A DNA stretch of 64,000 nucleotides from Mesobacillus sp. AQ2 (GCF_030122805.1 NZ_CP126080.1:3539001-3603000), one strand, 5' to 3'; shown: positions 9,216 through 17,533, numbered from the stretch's first letter. Program-made: numbers and translations. The notes: generated by a model from the letters alone, not told the origin.

Positions 9216-10155
9216 AGTAATCAACTGCCCACTTCACTGTTCTGGCCAACCCTTCATCGAAAGGAACTTTGGCCTGGAAACCCAGCAGTTCCTTGGCTTT
9301 GGAGGTATCAGCCCAGGTCGATGTCACATCCCCCTGCCTGAACCCTGCATGGTGAATCTTCATATCTGGAAAATGTTTTGCGATAGCCTCTATCAATTCC
9401 TCGATGGAAACTGGGCAGGAAGATCCTAAATTCATAATATTCGTTCCAGGCGCTTTATGGATTGCTGCATAAATCCCTTCAATTATATCATCTATGTAAG
9501 TATAATCACGTGATGTCCCATTGCCATAAACCGTGATTTCTTCACCGTTCAAAATTCTTTCTATAAACTTTGTGATCGCCATATCTGGCCGGCCCCATGG
9601 ACCATACACTGTAAAGAACCTAAGGATTGTCATATCATACTTGTACATGCTAGCGAATGCATGGCAAAAGGATTCGGCACCATATTTAGCTGCAGCGTAG
9701 GGTGAGATCACTTTGCCAGTTGCCATTGCTTCTGTTAATGGTTTATTCGCCTGTTCTCCATATACAGAAGATGAGGAAGCGTAAATGACCTTCTTTACAT
9801 TCGACTCGCCGGAGAACTTCAGGACGTTGACGGTCGCTTTTACGTCATAATCGACATATTGCCCGGGGGCTTCAAGTGAGTAGCTGACTCCAGGCAATGC
9901 TGCCAGGTGAACTACACAGTCTGCCTGAAATTCAAGGAAAATTCTCCGGATATCCTCCTCATCATCCAGCAGGTTCTTTTCCTCAAATCGATACGGTCCC
10001 GCTTCTCCAATGTAATGCAGCTGGTCCAATTTCCTTTTTTTTGAGTAATAAGGATGGATTGCATCTATGACCAGTACCTCATTGCCTTCTTCCACTAACT
10101 TTCTTGATAGGTGGCAGCCGATGAAACCGGCACCGCCTGTAACGATTATTTTCAA
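9202..10155 (-). CDS. NAD-dependent nucleotide-sugar epimerase (UDP-glucuronate 4-epimerase-like)
   Basis: A 317-residue extended short-chain dehydrogenase/reductase. It has the Rossmann motif TGGAGFIGCHL at the N-terminus, the catalytic triad context SSSSVYGEQ and YAAAKYGAE (YxxxK, about 145-150), and RFFTVYGPWGRPDMA (about 175), a signature common in UDP-glucuronate 4-epimerases and related UDP-hexose epimerases. Start is TTG at 10155 with GAGGTG 5-6 nt upstream; the protein then begins (M)KIIVTGG as expected. It is first in the operon epimerase-flippase-phosphodiesterase-GT2, driven by a good sigma-A promoter at 10194-10222. It should supply the activated sugar used by the GT2. Exact substrate is not determinable here. 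Confidence 0.82.
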   Translation of the reverse strand: MKIIVTGGAGFIGCHLSRKLVEEGNEVLVIDAIHPYYSKKRKLDQLHYIGEAGPYRFEEKNLLDDEEDIRRIFLEFQADCVVHLAALPGVSYSLEAPGQYVDYDVKATVNVLKFSGESNVKKVIYASSSSVYGEQANKPLTEAMATGKVISPYAAAKYGAESFCHAFASMYKYDMTILRFFTVYGPWGRPDMAITKFIERILNGEEITVYGNGTSRDYTYIDDIIEGIYAAIHKAPGTNIMNLGSSCPVSIEELIEAIAKHFPDMKIHHAGFRQGDVTSTWADTSKAKELLGFQAKVPFDEGLARTVKWAVDYYGKE

Positions 10156-10193
10156 AGAATACACCTCAGTCACGATTGTCTCTGCCATTCTAT

Positions 10194-10222
10194 ATTATAG
10201 AGAAATTTAGAAGCAGAGTAAA
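10194..10222 (-). promoter_or_regulatory. Sigma-A promoter of the envelope-glycan operon
   Basis: Minus strand TTTACT (10217-10222), 17-bp spacer, TATAAT (10194-10199), about 40 bp before the epimerase TTG start. No Fur box is visible here, so this operon appears not to be iron-controlled itself. Confidence 0.75.
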
Positions 10223-10230
10223 AAAGGAAA

Positions 10231-10252
10231 AACCTTGTCAGGGTACAAGGTT
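10231..10252 (-). terminator. Terminator after the Fur-regulated lipoprotein gene
   Basis: An 8-bp stem AACCTTGT/ACAAGGTT with a 6-nt loop is followed by TTTCCTTTTTT on the minus strand, 13 bp after the lipoprotein stop codon. Confidence 0.85.
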
Positions 10253-10265
10253 CTTCCGGCAAGCA

Positions 10266-11459
10266 TTATTTTGCTGAATCGATTACAGTCTGAAGAGCTG
10301 CTTCTACTTCTTTCCTCAAAGCTTCTCCATTTTCTTTATCTTTTGCTTTGGCAGCTTCGTAATATTTTTGGGCGTTCTCTGAAAGTGAAGCATATACCTC
10401 TTCACCGACCAGGCGCTTAATGTCTTCACCAATAAGGTCAGTGAACAGAGCGCCTTCAAGAGCTGTGATTACCCCTTTATCCTCGCCCCAGTTCTCTTCG
10501 CTTTCTTCTAATTCATGGAGAGCAATTTTCGCAAAACCTCTGACTGCAGCATTATTTACAGCTGCCGGGTCAATCGTCTTCACATCAGTTTCCAGGTTGA
10601 ACTGTTTTTCAATAATCTCTGCTTCTTCCGGTGCGTTCTTTACAAGGTAGCTGGCAATTGACTGGTAGAAGGCCCATCCTTCTGCCTGTTCAACTTTAGC
10701 CGCTTCGGCATCTTCTTTTGCCTCATTTGCGGCTTTAGTAGCATAACCATTTGGAACTGCAGCAGTTGCAAGGTAGAATGTCTTCATTAACGTTTTATCG
10801 ACAACTTGTTGTCCAAGCTTGAATGCTAATTGGTCATCTGCCTCAACAGCCTTTTCCATTTCAGCGAACCCGCCGGAAATTGCATCCTTCATGTTCGTGC
10901 CATTAGCATCATCGCGTTTTTGGACTGTACCTTCAATGATTGCGTAAAATTCTTTTGCCTCTTCAATTTCTTCCTTCACTGCTTCTTTATCATCCCAGTT
11001 TTCAGCCACTTCGATAAATTCATGTTTCATCGTAGTATAAAATACTTTTTGCATAAGCTTATCGAAAATTTGTTTAACAACTACCTTATCCATTGAACCA
11101 TCTTTTCCAGCCTGTAATGCTGTCGTGATGTGCTGGTCAACTGTATCTTCAAATTCCTGATCTCTCTTCTGGACTAGACTTTGAAGATTTTCGTTATAAA
11201 GCTTTGTTACTTTATCAAAGTCGACATCCTTGTTTTCCTTGGCTTTTTCAAGCTCGGTGACAGCTTCCTTATATACATCACCATACTCGACTTCTGTTTC
11301 CGCTTCTTCAGCTTCTGTCGTTTCTTCCTTTTTTACGGTTTCTTCTTGCTTTTTATCCTCAGGCTTTGAAGCTGTATCTTTATCCGCGCCACATCCAGCC
11401 AATACAGCACTCGCCATTATGAAACTAGCAAAAACTATTTTAAGATCTCGTTTTTTCAT
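10266..11459 (-). CDS. Fur-regulated helical lipoprotein with an internal duplication
   Basis: A 397-residue lipoprotein. The signal peptide ends in the lipobox LAGC (cysteine at about residue 23), followed by a Lys/Glu-rich linker to about residue 60 and then an all-helical region. I see an internal repeat: QIFDKLMQKVFYTTMKHEF is echoed by QVVDKTLMKTFYLATA, and EEAKEFYAIIEGTVQKR by EGWAFYQSIASYLVKN, so the mature part is probably two copies of one domain. Acidic clusters such as HELEESEENW could bind metal. Its promoter carries two Fur boxes, so it is almost certainly iron-repressed. I do not recognise a named family. Given the FTR1 genes 4 kb downstream in the same block, an extracellular iron-binding partner (EfeO/EfeM-like role) is the best guess. 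It is a monocistronic unit with its own terminator. Confidence 0.7.
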   Translation of the reverse strand: MKKRDLKIVFASFIMASAVLAGCGADKDTASKPEDKKQEETVKKEETTEAEEAETEVEYGDVYKEAVTELEKAKENKDVDFDKVTKLYNENLQSLVQKRDQEFEDTVDQHITTALQAGKDGSMDKVVVKQIFDKLMQKVFYTTMKHEFIEVAENWDDKEAVKEEIEEAKEFYAIIEGTVQKRDDANGTNMKDAISGGFAEMEKAVEADDQLAFKLGQQVVDKTLMKTFYLATAAVPNGYATKAANEAKEDAEAAKVEQAEGWAFYQSIASYLVKNAPEEAEIIEKQFNLETDVKTIDPAAVNNAAVRGFAKIALHELEESEENWGEDKGVITALEGALFTDLIGEDIKRLVGEEVYASLSENAQKYYEAAKAKDKENGEALRKEVEAALQTVIDSAK

Positions 11460-11495
11460 GATTGTATGCCCCCAATTGATAATTTCTTTTTTAAA

Positions 11496-11552
11496 TGATA
11501 ATGATTTTCAATCACAGTTGTTATTATAATCGAGAATGATTTTCACTGTCAA
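11496..11552 (-). promoter_or_regulatory. Sigma-A promoter with two Fur boxes before the lipoprotein gene
   Basis: Minus strand TTGACA (11547-11552), 18-bp spacer, TATAAT (11523-11528). One Fur-like 7-1-7 box (11531-11545, CGAGAATGATTTTCA on plus) lies in the spacer; a better one (11496-11510, TGATAATGATTTTCA, one mismatch to TGATAATNATTATCA) lies just downstream of the start site. The two boxes together suggest tight repression by Fur. Confidence 0.87.
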
Positions 11553-11641
11553 CGAACTTTGTGAGAAAACTTTGACAAACTAATGAACATTGAAATTATC
11601 ATGCCCTATTGTTAGAATTTCTGATGAATCTTCATCAACGC

Positions 11642-11680
11642 AAAAAAATCCCGCCATCAATGAGATGGCGGGATTTTTTT
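11642..11680 (-). terminator. Strong terminator after trxA
   Basis: An 11-bp perfect stem ATCCCGCCATC/GATGGCGGGAT with a 5-nt loop is flanked by A7 and T7, so it works in both directions. It ends the trxA transcript and isolates the accessory block to its left. Confidence 0.93.
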
Positions 11681-11692
11681 GTTGCTAGTTGA

Positions 11693-12007
11693 TTAGATAT
11701 GCTGCTGAAGACGTCCTGCAAGTGCTTCTTTTGGCTGGAAACCGATTACTTTATCAACCGGCTGTCCATCTTTAAGGACAAGCAATGTCGGAATGCTCAT
11801 GATGCCGTATTGTGCTGCAGTTTCCTGGTTGTCATCCACATCAAGCTTCACGATTTTCACTTTGTCGCCCATTTCTGAATCTAATTCTTCAAGCACAGGA
11901 GCGATCATCTTACAAGGGCCGCACCATGGTGCCCAAAAATCAACAAGCACTAGGCCTGATCCTGTTTCGTTAGCAAAAGTTGCGTCAGTAGCATGTGTAA
12001 TAGCCAT
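11693..12007 (-). CDS. trxA: Thioredoxin
   Basis: The general thiol-disulfide reductase of the cytoplasm, reduced by thioredoxin reductase and serving ribonucleotide reductase and other targets. It has 104 residues, the usual length, with the active site [10 protein letters not shown] (about residues 27-36), the cis-proline loop [12 protein letters not shown], and an N-terminus [12 protein letters not shown] typical of Bacillus TrxA. AGGAGG precedes the ATG at 12007. It has the same neighbours (etfA upstream) as in B. subtilis, where trxA is an essential stress-inducible gene. The upstream 160 bp contains the etfA terminator, so it has its own promoter. Confidence 0.97.
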   Translation of the reverse strand: MAITHATDATFANETGSGLVLVDFWAPWCGPCKMIAPVLEELDSEMGDKVKIVKLDVDDNQETAAQYGIMSIPTLLVLKDGQPVDKVIGFQPKEALAGRLQQHI

Positions 12008-12130
12008 TTGAATGCCTCCTAAAAAATCTGAATAATATCGTCAGTATATCATCGTTTACCAATTGATGCTATCTATATGCTCTTGTTGTAATTTACCCTC
12101 TTTGCATTTGAATATTCTTTAAAAAATGAA

Positions 12131-12157
12131 AAAACGGACGCTGTTCACGTCCGTTTT
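12131..12157 (-). terminator. Terminator after etfA
   Basis: A 10-bp stem AAAACGGACG/CGTCCGTTTT with a 7-nt loop lies 12 bp after the etfA stop and is followed by a T run on the minus strand. Confidence 0.9.
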
Positions 12158-12168
12158 AATGTATTATT

Positions 12169-13146
12169 TTAAGCATTGACTTTGAGTTTTTTGAACTCTT
12201 CAGTAAGCATTGGAACGACCTCGAATAAGTCACCAACGATTCCGTAGTCTGCCACTTTAAAGATATTTGCTTCCGGATCTTTATTGATCGCTACGATGAC
12301 TTTGGAGTTTGACATACCTGCAAGGTGCTGGATTGCTCCAGAGATACCAGCAGCGATATATAAGTCTGGTGTTACAACCTTGCCTGTCTGGCCAATCTGA
12401 AGTGAATAATCACAATAGTCAGCGTCACATGCACCGCGGGAAGCGCCAACCGCTCCGCCAAGGACGTCTGCCAGTTCCTTGAGAGGTTCGAAGCCATCTT
12501 CACTCTTGACACCGCGTCCTCCAGCTACAACGACCTTTGCTTCTGACAGGTCTACGCCTTCAGTTGCTTTGCGGACAACATCCTTGATGATTGTTCTTAA
12601 ATCCTTGATTTCTGCTGAAACAGTTGATACTTCACCGGATTTGCCTGCATCTTTTTCCAAAGGAGCAATATTGTTTGGACGGATTGTCGCAAACAATAAT
12701 CCATCAGTGACAATCTTCTTTTCAAAAGCCTTACCTGAATAGATTGGGCGAGTGAATACAAGATTGCCTCCCGCTTCCTCTACCGCTACCGCATCTGAAA
12801 TGAGTCCAGAGCCCAGTTTGCTTGCGATTTTCGGTGCAAGGTCTTTTCCAAGGGATGTATGTCCGAAAATGATGCCCTCAGGATTTTCCTGCTCGATGAC
12901 AGCCATCAATGCCTGTGAAAACCCGTCTGGTGTATATTGTGCCAGTTTGGCATCTTCTACAGCCACAACTTTGTCGGCACCATATTGATATAGGTCATTG
13001 CCTAAAGAACTTACAGATTCGCCAAGCAAGACTCCAACTACTTCTCCGCCCTCAGCAACTGTTTTTCCAGCCGCGATCGCTTCAAAAGAAACATTCCTAA
13101 GCTGTCCGTCACGCGCTTCTCCCAATACTAATACTTTTCTCGCCAT
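12169..13146 (-). CDS. etfA: Electron transfer flavoprotein alpha subunit
   Basis: EtfA with EtfB forms the FAD-containing heterodimer that carries electrons from acyl-CoA dehydrogenases to the respiratory chain. The 325-residue protein has the N-terminal nucleotide-binding-like domain and the C-terminal FAD domain with [17 protein letters not shown] (about 205), [10 protein letters not shown] (about 235), [25 protein letters not shown] (about 250-275) and a C-terminal [19 protein letters not shown] precedes the ATG. It is the last gene of the fadR-fadB-etfB-etfA operon, 38 bp after etfB. Confidence 0.96.
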   Translation of the reverse strand: MARKVLVLGEARDGQLRNVSFEAIAAGKTVAEGGEVVGVLLGESVSSLGNDLYQYGADKVVAVEDAKLAQYTPDGFSQALMAVIEQENPEGIIFGHTSLGKDLAPKIASKLGSGLISDAVAVEEAGGNLVFTRPIYSGKAFEKKIVTDGLLFATIRPNNIAPLEKDAGKSGEVSTVSAEIKDLRTIIKDVVRKATEGVDLSEAKVVVAGGRGVKSEDGFEPLKELADVLGGAVGASRGACDADYCDYSLQIGQTGKVVTPDLYIAAGISGAIQHLAGMSNSKVIVAINKDPEANIFKVADYGIVGDLFEVVPMLTEEFKKLKVNA

Positions 13147-13184
13147 TTGATTTACCTCCTGCGTATTTATTCTTCCTATATGTC

Positions 13185-13958
13185 TTAAACGACTTTTGCT
13201 TCTGTGTGAAGCAGGCTGACAAGTTCCTTAACCTGGTCGGCTAACTCACCTTGAAGGACTTTTCCTGCCTCTTTTTGCGGAGGAAGATAAATTTCGATTG
13301 TTTTCGTCTTAGCTTCCACATCGTCTTCATCAAGATCAAGATCATCAAGTTCTAGCTCTTCAAGAGGCTTTTTCTTCGCTTTCATGATTCCCGGAAGAGA
13401 TGGATAACGCGGCTCGTTCAAGCCCTGCTGCGCTGTTACAAGAACCGGCAGGCTTGTCTCAATGACTTCAGAATCCCCTTCTACGTCTCTAGTGATTGTA
13501 GCAGTAGTTCCGTTGATTTCCAGTTTAGTAATGGTCGTTACATAAGGCATACCAAGTTGTTCAGCAACTCGTGGTCCTACCTGTCCGGATCCGCCATCGA
13601 TTGCGACATTTCCGCCAAGGATCAAGTCGGCTTCTTTATCCTTCAGGTATTCAGCAAGGATTTTTGAAGTTGTGAACTGGTCTCCGTCTTCTATGTCATC
13701 TTCGATATTGATCAATACTGCTTTATCCGCTCCCATTGCCAGGGCTGTACGAAGCTGCTTCTCTGCTTCCTCGTTTCCGACAGAAACAACTGTTACTTCT
13801 CCGCCATGGGCATCCCTGACCTGGATAGCTTCTTCGATTGCATATTCATCGTAAGGGTTGATGATGAATTCCGCACCATCTTCATTGATTTTGCCGTTTG
13901 AGAGCGTGATTTTTTCTTCTGTATCGAATGTCCTCTTCATTAGAACGTAAATATTCAT
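13185..13958 (-). CDS. etfB: Electron transfer flavoprotein beta subunit
   Basis: The beta subunit of the ETF heterodimer, which binds AMP and docks the acyl-CoA dehydrogenase. The 257-residue product begins MNIYVLMKRTFDTEEKI and contains the adenine-nucleotide segment LGGNVAIDGGSGQVGPRVAEQLGMP (about 122-146) and VTAQQGLNEPRYPSLPGIMKAKKKP (about 185-205). I chose ATG 13958 because AGGAGGGG sits 6-7 nt upstream; the longer open frame starts inside the spacer. It lies between fadB and etfA on one transcript under FadR control. Confidence 0.95.
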   Translation of the reverse strand: MNIYVLMKRTFDTEEKITLSNGKINEDGAEFIINPYDEYAIEEAIQVRDAHGGEVTVVSVGNEEAEKQLRTALAMGADKAVLINIEDDIEDGDQFTTSKILAEYLKDKEADLILGGNVAIDGGSGQVGPRVAEQLGMPYVTTITKLEINGTTATITRDVEGDSEVIETSLPVLVTAQQGLNEPRYPSLPGIMKAKKKPLEELELDDLDLDEDDVEAKTKTIEIYLPPQKEAGKVLQGELADQVKELVSLLHTEAKVV

Positions 13959-14045
13959 TTGTTCCCCTCCTAAGTATTCAAACATTTTAGCTGTTCTAAA
14001 GATTAGAAAAATTTATAACAAAAAATTTTGATGCTAAAAGTTTGC

Positions 14046-14819
14046 TTATCTGCCTTTAAACTCCGGCTGTCTTTTTTCAAGGAATGCCTTGATTCCTTCC
14101 TGGCCATCCTCTGACAGGAAGACATCGCCGAAGAGTTTCGCCTCATCTTTGACCCCTTTGTAAAAGGCTTCATGCTTCGTATAGTTTAAGAGTTTGATAG
14201 CTGCCCCAATGGATACAGGACTCTTCTTCGCAATCTTGCCGGCCAGCTTGTATGCGTTTTCAAGCAATTCCTCTTCTGGGTAGGCGTGGTTGGCGAGGCC
14301 GTATTGTACTGCTTCCACCCCTGTGATCGGATCGCTTGTGAACAGCATTTCCGCTGCTCTGGCAACACCAACATATCTTGGAAGACGCTGGCTCCCTGCA
14401 AATCCAGGAACCAATCCGAGCTGCAATTCGGGCAATCCTAATTTAGCATTTTCTGCGACAAGCCTGAAGTGGCAAGCCATTGCAAGCTCCAGTCCTCCAC
14501 CCAGTGCAGCACCATGGATAGCTGCGATAATCGGCTTCGGAAAGTATTCCATGCGCTCAAAAAGATCTTGTCCATACTCTGCGAGCTTCCCAAAGTCTTC
14601 ACCGGTTTTGATTGTGGTGAATTCCTTGATATCTGCTCCTGCAGAGAAGAATCTCCCTTCACCATGGATCAGGATGACCCTGACTTCTTCATTTCCCTCG
14701 ATTTCATCAAGCACTGCCGATATTTCCTTTAGCAGTCCTGAAGCAAGGGCATTCGCTGGCGGACGGGCAATCGTAATTGTTGCAATCCTGTCCTCCGTAG
14801 ACCATTTAAGATACTCCAC
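14046..14819 (-). CDS. fadB: Enoyl-CoA hydratase
   Basis: A crotonase-family enzyme that hydrates trans-2-enoyl-CoA in fatty-acid beta-oxidation. The 257 residues show the first oxyanion-hole loop (FSAGADIKEF, about 64-73), the second (HGAALGGGLELAMACHFRL, about 103-121) and PELQLGLVPGFAGSQRLPR with the conserved Glu. Start is GTG at 14819 with GGAGGGG 5 nt upstream, giving (M)EYLKWSTEDRIATITI; a longer frame upstream has no ribosome site. The neighbours fadR, etfB and etfA match the B. subtilis fadB context. Confidence 0.94.
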   Translation of the reverse strand: MEYLKWSTEDRIATITIARPPANALASGLLKEISAVLDEIEGNEEVRVILIHGEGRFFSAGADIKEFTTIKTGEDFGKLAEYGQDLFERMEYFPKPIIAAIHGAALGGGLELAMACHFRLVAENAKLGLPELQLGLVPGFAGSQRLPRYVGVARAAEMLFTSDPITGVEAVQYGLANHAYPEEELLENAYKLAGKIAKKSPVSIGAAIKLLNYTKHEAFYKGVKDEAKLFGDVFLSEDGQEGIKAFLEKRQPEFKGR

Positions 14820-14941
14820 ATTTTCCCCTCCTTTTACATTAAGACAGGTTTCGCACAAGGGATGGGCCCCATGTGCGATACATGCCTTTTTACGTACCGT
14901 TTCCATAAGACCTGATAAACAGGAAGATGGAAAGGACTTGA

Positions 14942-15544
14942 TTAAAGGACCGGTTTGGCACCGTGGTAACCGCAGCCGTTGATCAGCAGCTGGTGTACCG
15001 CTTCAGCCAGGTCTGGCAGATTGTATTTCTGTTCATTCATTACCCATGAAGTCACAGTTTCATCCACCGTACCAAAAATCATCTGCCTAGCAAGACGCAA
15101 ATCCAGGGAGCCTGAAAACTCTCCATTCTCTATGCCTTCCAAAATGATTTTGTCGATCAGCATTAAGTAGCCTTTCAGCACCTCGTTGATTTTATGACGG
15201 AGGTCCTTATTCGACTGCCTTAGCTCCAGCTGGGTCACAATTGCAAGATGCCGGTCCTGGGAAAGCATTTTGAAATGCGTTTCGACCAACATGTATAATT
15301 TCTCTGTTGCTGTCTTTTTTCCTGCAATTTTTTCTTCGATATTTTCTACGAAGTAACCCATCTTCTCCTGGAACAGAGAAATCAGTATGTCTTCTTTATT
15401 CTTGAAATACAAATAAATGGTCCCGTCAGCCACTCCAGCCTGCTTCGCTATTTTAGACACTTGCGCCTGGTGATAGCCGTTTTCTGCGATAACGACGACT
15501 GCTGCATCAATTATTTGCATATACTTCGGCCTGTTTTTTTTCAA
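14942..15544 (-). CDS. fadR: TetR-family fatty-acid degradation repressor FadR
   Basis: An acyl-CoA-responsive repressor of beta-oxidation genes. It has 200 residues with an N-terminal HTH (SKIAKQAGVADGTIYLYFKNKEDIL, about 30-55), nearly identical in pattern to Bacillus FadR, and a helical ligand domain (TQLELRQSN...FGTVDETVTSWVMNEQKYNL). I prefer TTG at 15544 as start: GGGAG lies 8 nt upstream and the protein then begins (M)KKNRPKYMQIIDAA, like known FadR; the GTG at 15553 would be on the ribosome site. It is first in the operon with fadB-etfB-etfA and has its own operator upstream (15634-15651), so it is autoregulated. Confidence 0.94.
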   Translation of the reverse strand: MKKNRPKYMQIIDAAVVVIAENGYHQAQVSKIAKQAGVADGTIYLYFKNKEDILISLFQEKMGYFVENIEEKIAGKKTATEKLYMLVETHFKMLSQDRHLAIVTQLELRQSNKDLRHKINEVLKGYLMLIDKIILEGIENGEFSGSLDLRLARQMIFGTVDETVTSWVMNEQKYNLPDLAEAVHQLLINGCGYHGAKPVL

Positions 15545-15633
15545 TTCACTCACTCCCGCTCCAGGAAAAGCACAAGCAATAAATGCTAAAGTGGCACACT
15601 CCCGATTACGATTTTGTCTGCATTACTTTTTAC

Positions 15634-15687
15634 TGAATGAATCGTCATTCATATTTTTATAATAGTATTCACTCACATTTCTGTCAA
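15634..15687 (-). promoter_or_regulatory. FadR operator and sigma-A promoter of fadR-fadB-etfBA
   Basis: Minus strand TTGACA (15682-15687), 17-bp spacer, TATTAT (15659-15664). Directly downstream, 15634-15651 reads TGAATGAATCGTCATTCA, matching the Bacillus FadR box TGAATGAMTANTCATTCA with one mismatch and with perfect 7-bp inverted arms. Bound FadR would block initiation; long-chain acyl-CoA should release it. Confidence 0.92.
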
Positions 15688-15732
15688 GGAAATGTGTTTC
15701 AATTGGACAAGCTTTCTTTGTCAAAAAGAAAG

Positions 15733-15749
15733 AGCCGATTAAGCCGGCT
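15733..15749 (-). terminator. Terminator after lcfA
   Basis: A short AGCCG/CGGCT stem with a 7-nt loop is followed on the minus strand by CTTTCTTTTT, 8 bp beyond the lcfA stop. It is weaker than the other terminators. Confidence 0.6.
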
Positions 15750-15756
15750 TTTAGTG

Positions 15757-17460
15757 TTAAGCTCGCTTTTGCTGATCTTCTAAACTTTTTGCTTTTTCTT
15801 CGTCTACAAGTGCTCTTCTGAGAATCTTGCCCACTGCTGTTTTCGGCAATTCTTTTCTGAATTCATAAAGTCTTGGTACCTTATAGGCCGCCAGATGCTT
15901 GCGTGAATACTCGTTGAGTTCTTCCTCGGTCGCCTCTGCACCTTCCTTCAGCACAATATAGACTTTTACCGTTTCTCCTCTGTAAGGATCTGGTATACCA
16001 GCCGCTACAACCTCCTGGACCGCAGGATGCTCGTAGAGGACTTCCTCGATTTCACGCGGATAGATATTGAAGCCTCCGGCAATGATCATGTCCTTCTTCC
16101 GATCGACGATATAAAAATAACCTTCGTCATCCATATAGCCAAGGTCGCCAGTCAGCAGCCAGCCATCCTTTAGGACCTGCTCTGTTTCTTCAGGCCTGTT
16201 CCAGTAACCCTTCATCACCTGCGGACCTTTTACAGCTAATTCGCCGATTTCACCAGGCGGCAGCGGCTCGCCAGTCTCCATAGAGAATATAGCGGCATCT
16301 GTATCCGGCCACGGGACGCCTATACTTCCTTTCACACGTTTTTTATCCCACAGGAAGTTAGCATGAGTAACCGGTGACGATTCAGTCAGGCCATATCCTT
16401 CAACGAGCTTCCCGCCTGTTACTTCCTCGAATCTTTCCTGGACCTCCACAGGCAGTGGCGCAGAGCCGCTGATACAGGAATCAATCGAGGACAAATCATA
16501 TTTCTTAATATCAGGATGATTCAACAACCCAATGTAAATGGTTGGCGCGCCAGGAAAAAGTGTCGGCTTTTGTTTTTGAATCGTCTTTAACGTCGTTTCA
16601 GCGTCGAATTTCGGCAAAAGCACCATTTTTTGTCCCTGCATGACAGACAAAATCAAAACAGCTGTCATCCCATACACATGGAAAAACGGAAGGATCCCCA
16701 GGACGGTTTCTTGTCCCTCTTTGCATTTATACAGCCAGGCATTGCTCATTGCCGCATTCGCTATCAGGTTTTTATGAGTCAGCATGACCCCTTTCGGAAA
16801 CCCGGTTGTTCCGCCTGTATATTGCAATAGAGCCAAGTCTTCTTCGAAATCAAGATCGTATTCCTTAATCTTGCCCGCAGGCTTTTTCATAATCTCGGTA
16901 AAAAGATGGTTCTGCCCTTCATGCTTCACGTTCACGATGAGGCCATACTGTTTTTTCTGGATGTAAGGATAGACGAGATTCTTTGGGAATGGAAGATAAT
17001 CTTTGATAGCGGTTACAATTACATTCTCTAAATCCGTATTGGCGATGACCTTTGACACCCTAGGGAATAAAATGTCCAGGGTGATAATTGCTTTGGCACC
17101 GGAATCTTTCATCTGGTACTCAAGCTCTCTTTCCATATACAGCGGATTTGTTTGGACAACGATTCCGCCGGCCATCAGGATTGCATAGTAACTGATGATT
17201 GACTGAGGAGTATTTGGGAGCATGATCGCGACTCTGTCCCCTTTTTCAATTCCTAAGTCTTGTAAATAGGCAGCCAGTTTCTTCGCATAGTTGTAGACTT
17301 GCTTATACGTCAGTTCTTTGCCCATGAAATGGATGGCAACCTTCTCGGGGTACTTCTCAGCTGTTTGCTTAAGGTAATCCTGGACAGTTGCTTTTTGGAG
17401 ATCCAAATGAGCAGGGATTTCCGGAGGGTATTGCGACAGCCACGGCTTTTCTACTTCCAT
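15757..17460 (-). CDS. lcfA: Long-chain fatty-acid-CoA ligase
   Basis: An ANL-superfamily enzyme that activates fatty acids to acyl-CoA with ATP, feeding the beta-oxidation genes to its left. The 567-residue protein has the P-loop-like YTGGTTGFPKGVMLTHKN (about 214-231), the YGLTESSP motif (about 365), TGDLGYMDDEGYFYIVDRKKDMI (about 440-462) and the C-terminal catalytic lysine context PKTAVGKILRRAL. GGAGG precedes the ATG at 17460. It has its own promoter at 17505-17533. I see no close FadR box next to this promoter, unlike the downstream fadR operon. Confidence 0.95.
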   Translation of the reverse strand: MEVEKPWLSQYPPEIPAHLDLQKATVQDYLKQTAEKYPEKVAIHFMGKELTYKQVYNYAKKLAAYLQDLGIEKGDRVAIMLPNTPQSIISYYAILMAGGIVVQTNPLYMERELEYQMKDSGAKAIITLDILFPRVSKVIANTDLENVIVTAIKDYLPFPKNLVYPYIQKKQYGLIVNVKHEGQNHLFTEIMKKPAGKIKEYDLDFEEDLALLQYTGGTTGFPKGVMLTHKNLIANAAMSNAWLYKCKEGQETVLGILPFFHVYGMTAVLILSVMQGQKMVLLPKFDAETTLKTIQKQKPTLFPGAPTIYIGLLNHPDIKKYDLSSIDSCISGSAPLPVEVQERFEEVTGGKLVEGYGLTESSPVTHANFLWDKKRVKGSIGVPWPDTDAAIFSMETGEPLPPGEIGELAVKGPQVMKGYWNRPEETEQVLKDGWLLTGDLGYMDDEGYFYIVDRKKDMIIAGGFNIYPREIEEVLYEHPAVQEVVAAGIPDPYRGETVKVYIVLKEGAEATEEELNEYSRKHLAAYKVPRLYEFRKELPKTAVGKILRRALVDEEKAKSLEDQQKRA

Positions 17461-17502
17461 CTTGACGCCTCCTTATTTAAAATTTTTTGAAAATTCTATC
17501 TC

Positions 17503-17533
17503 CCATTATAATATAATGGTCTTTTTATGACAA
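17503..17533 (-). promoter_or_regulatory. Sigma-A promoter of lcfA, overlapped by a perfect palindrome
   Basis: Minus strand TTGTCA (17528-17533), 17-bp spacer, TATAAT (17505-17510). A perfect 8-1-8 dyad CCATTATAATATAATGG (17503-17519) covers the -10 box and could be an operator for an unidentified regulator, or just AT-rich symmetry. Confidence 0.7.

Noticed and set aside
12060..12120. trxA sigma-A promoter
   Set aside because: TATACT and TATTAT hexamers are present, but no -35 at a good distance, so I did not list a site.
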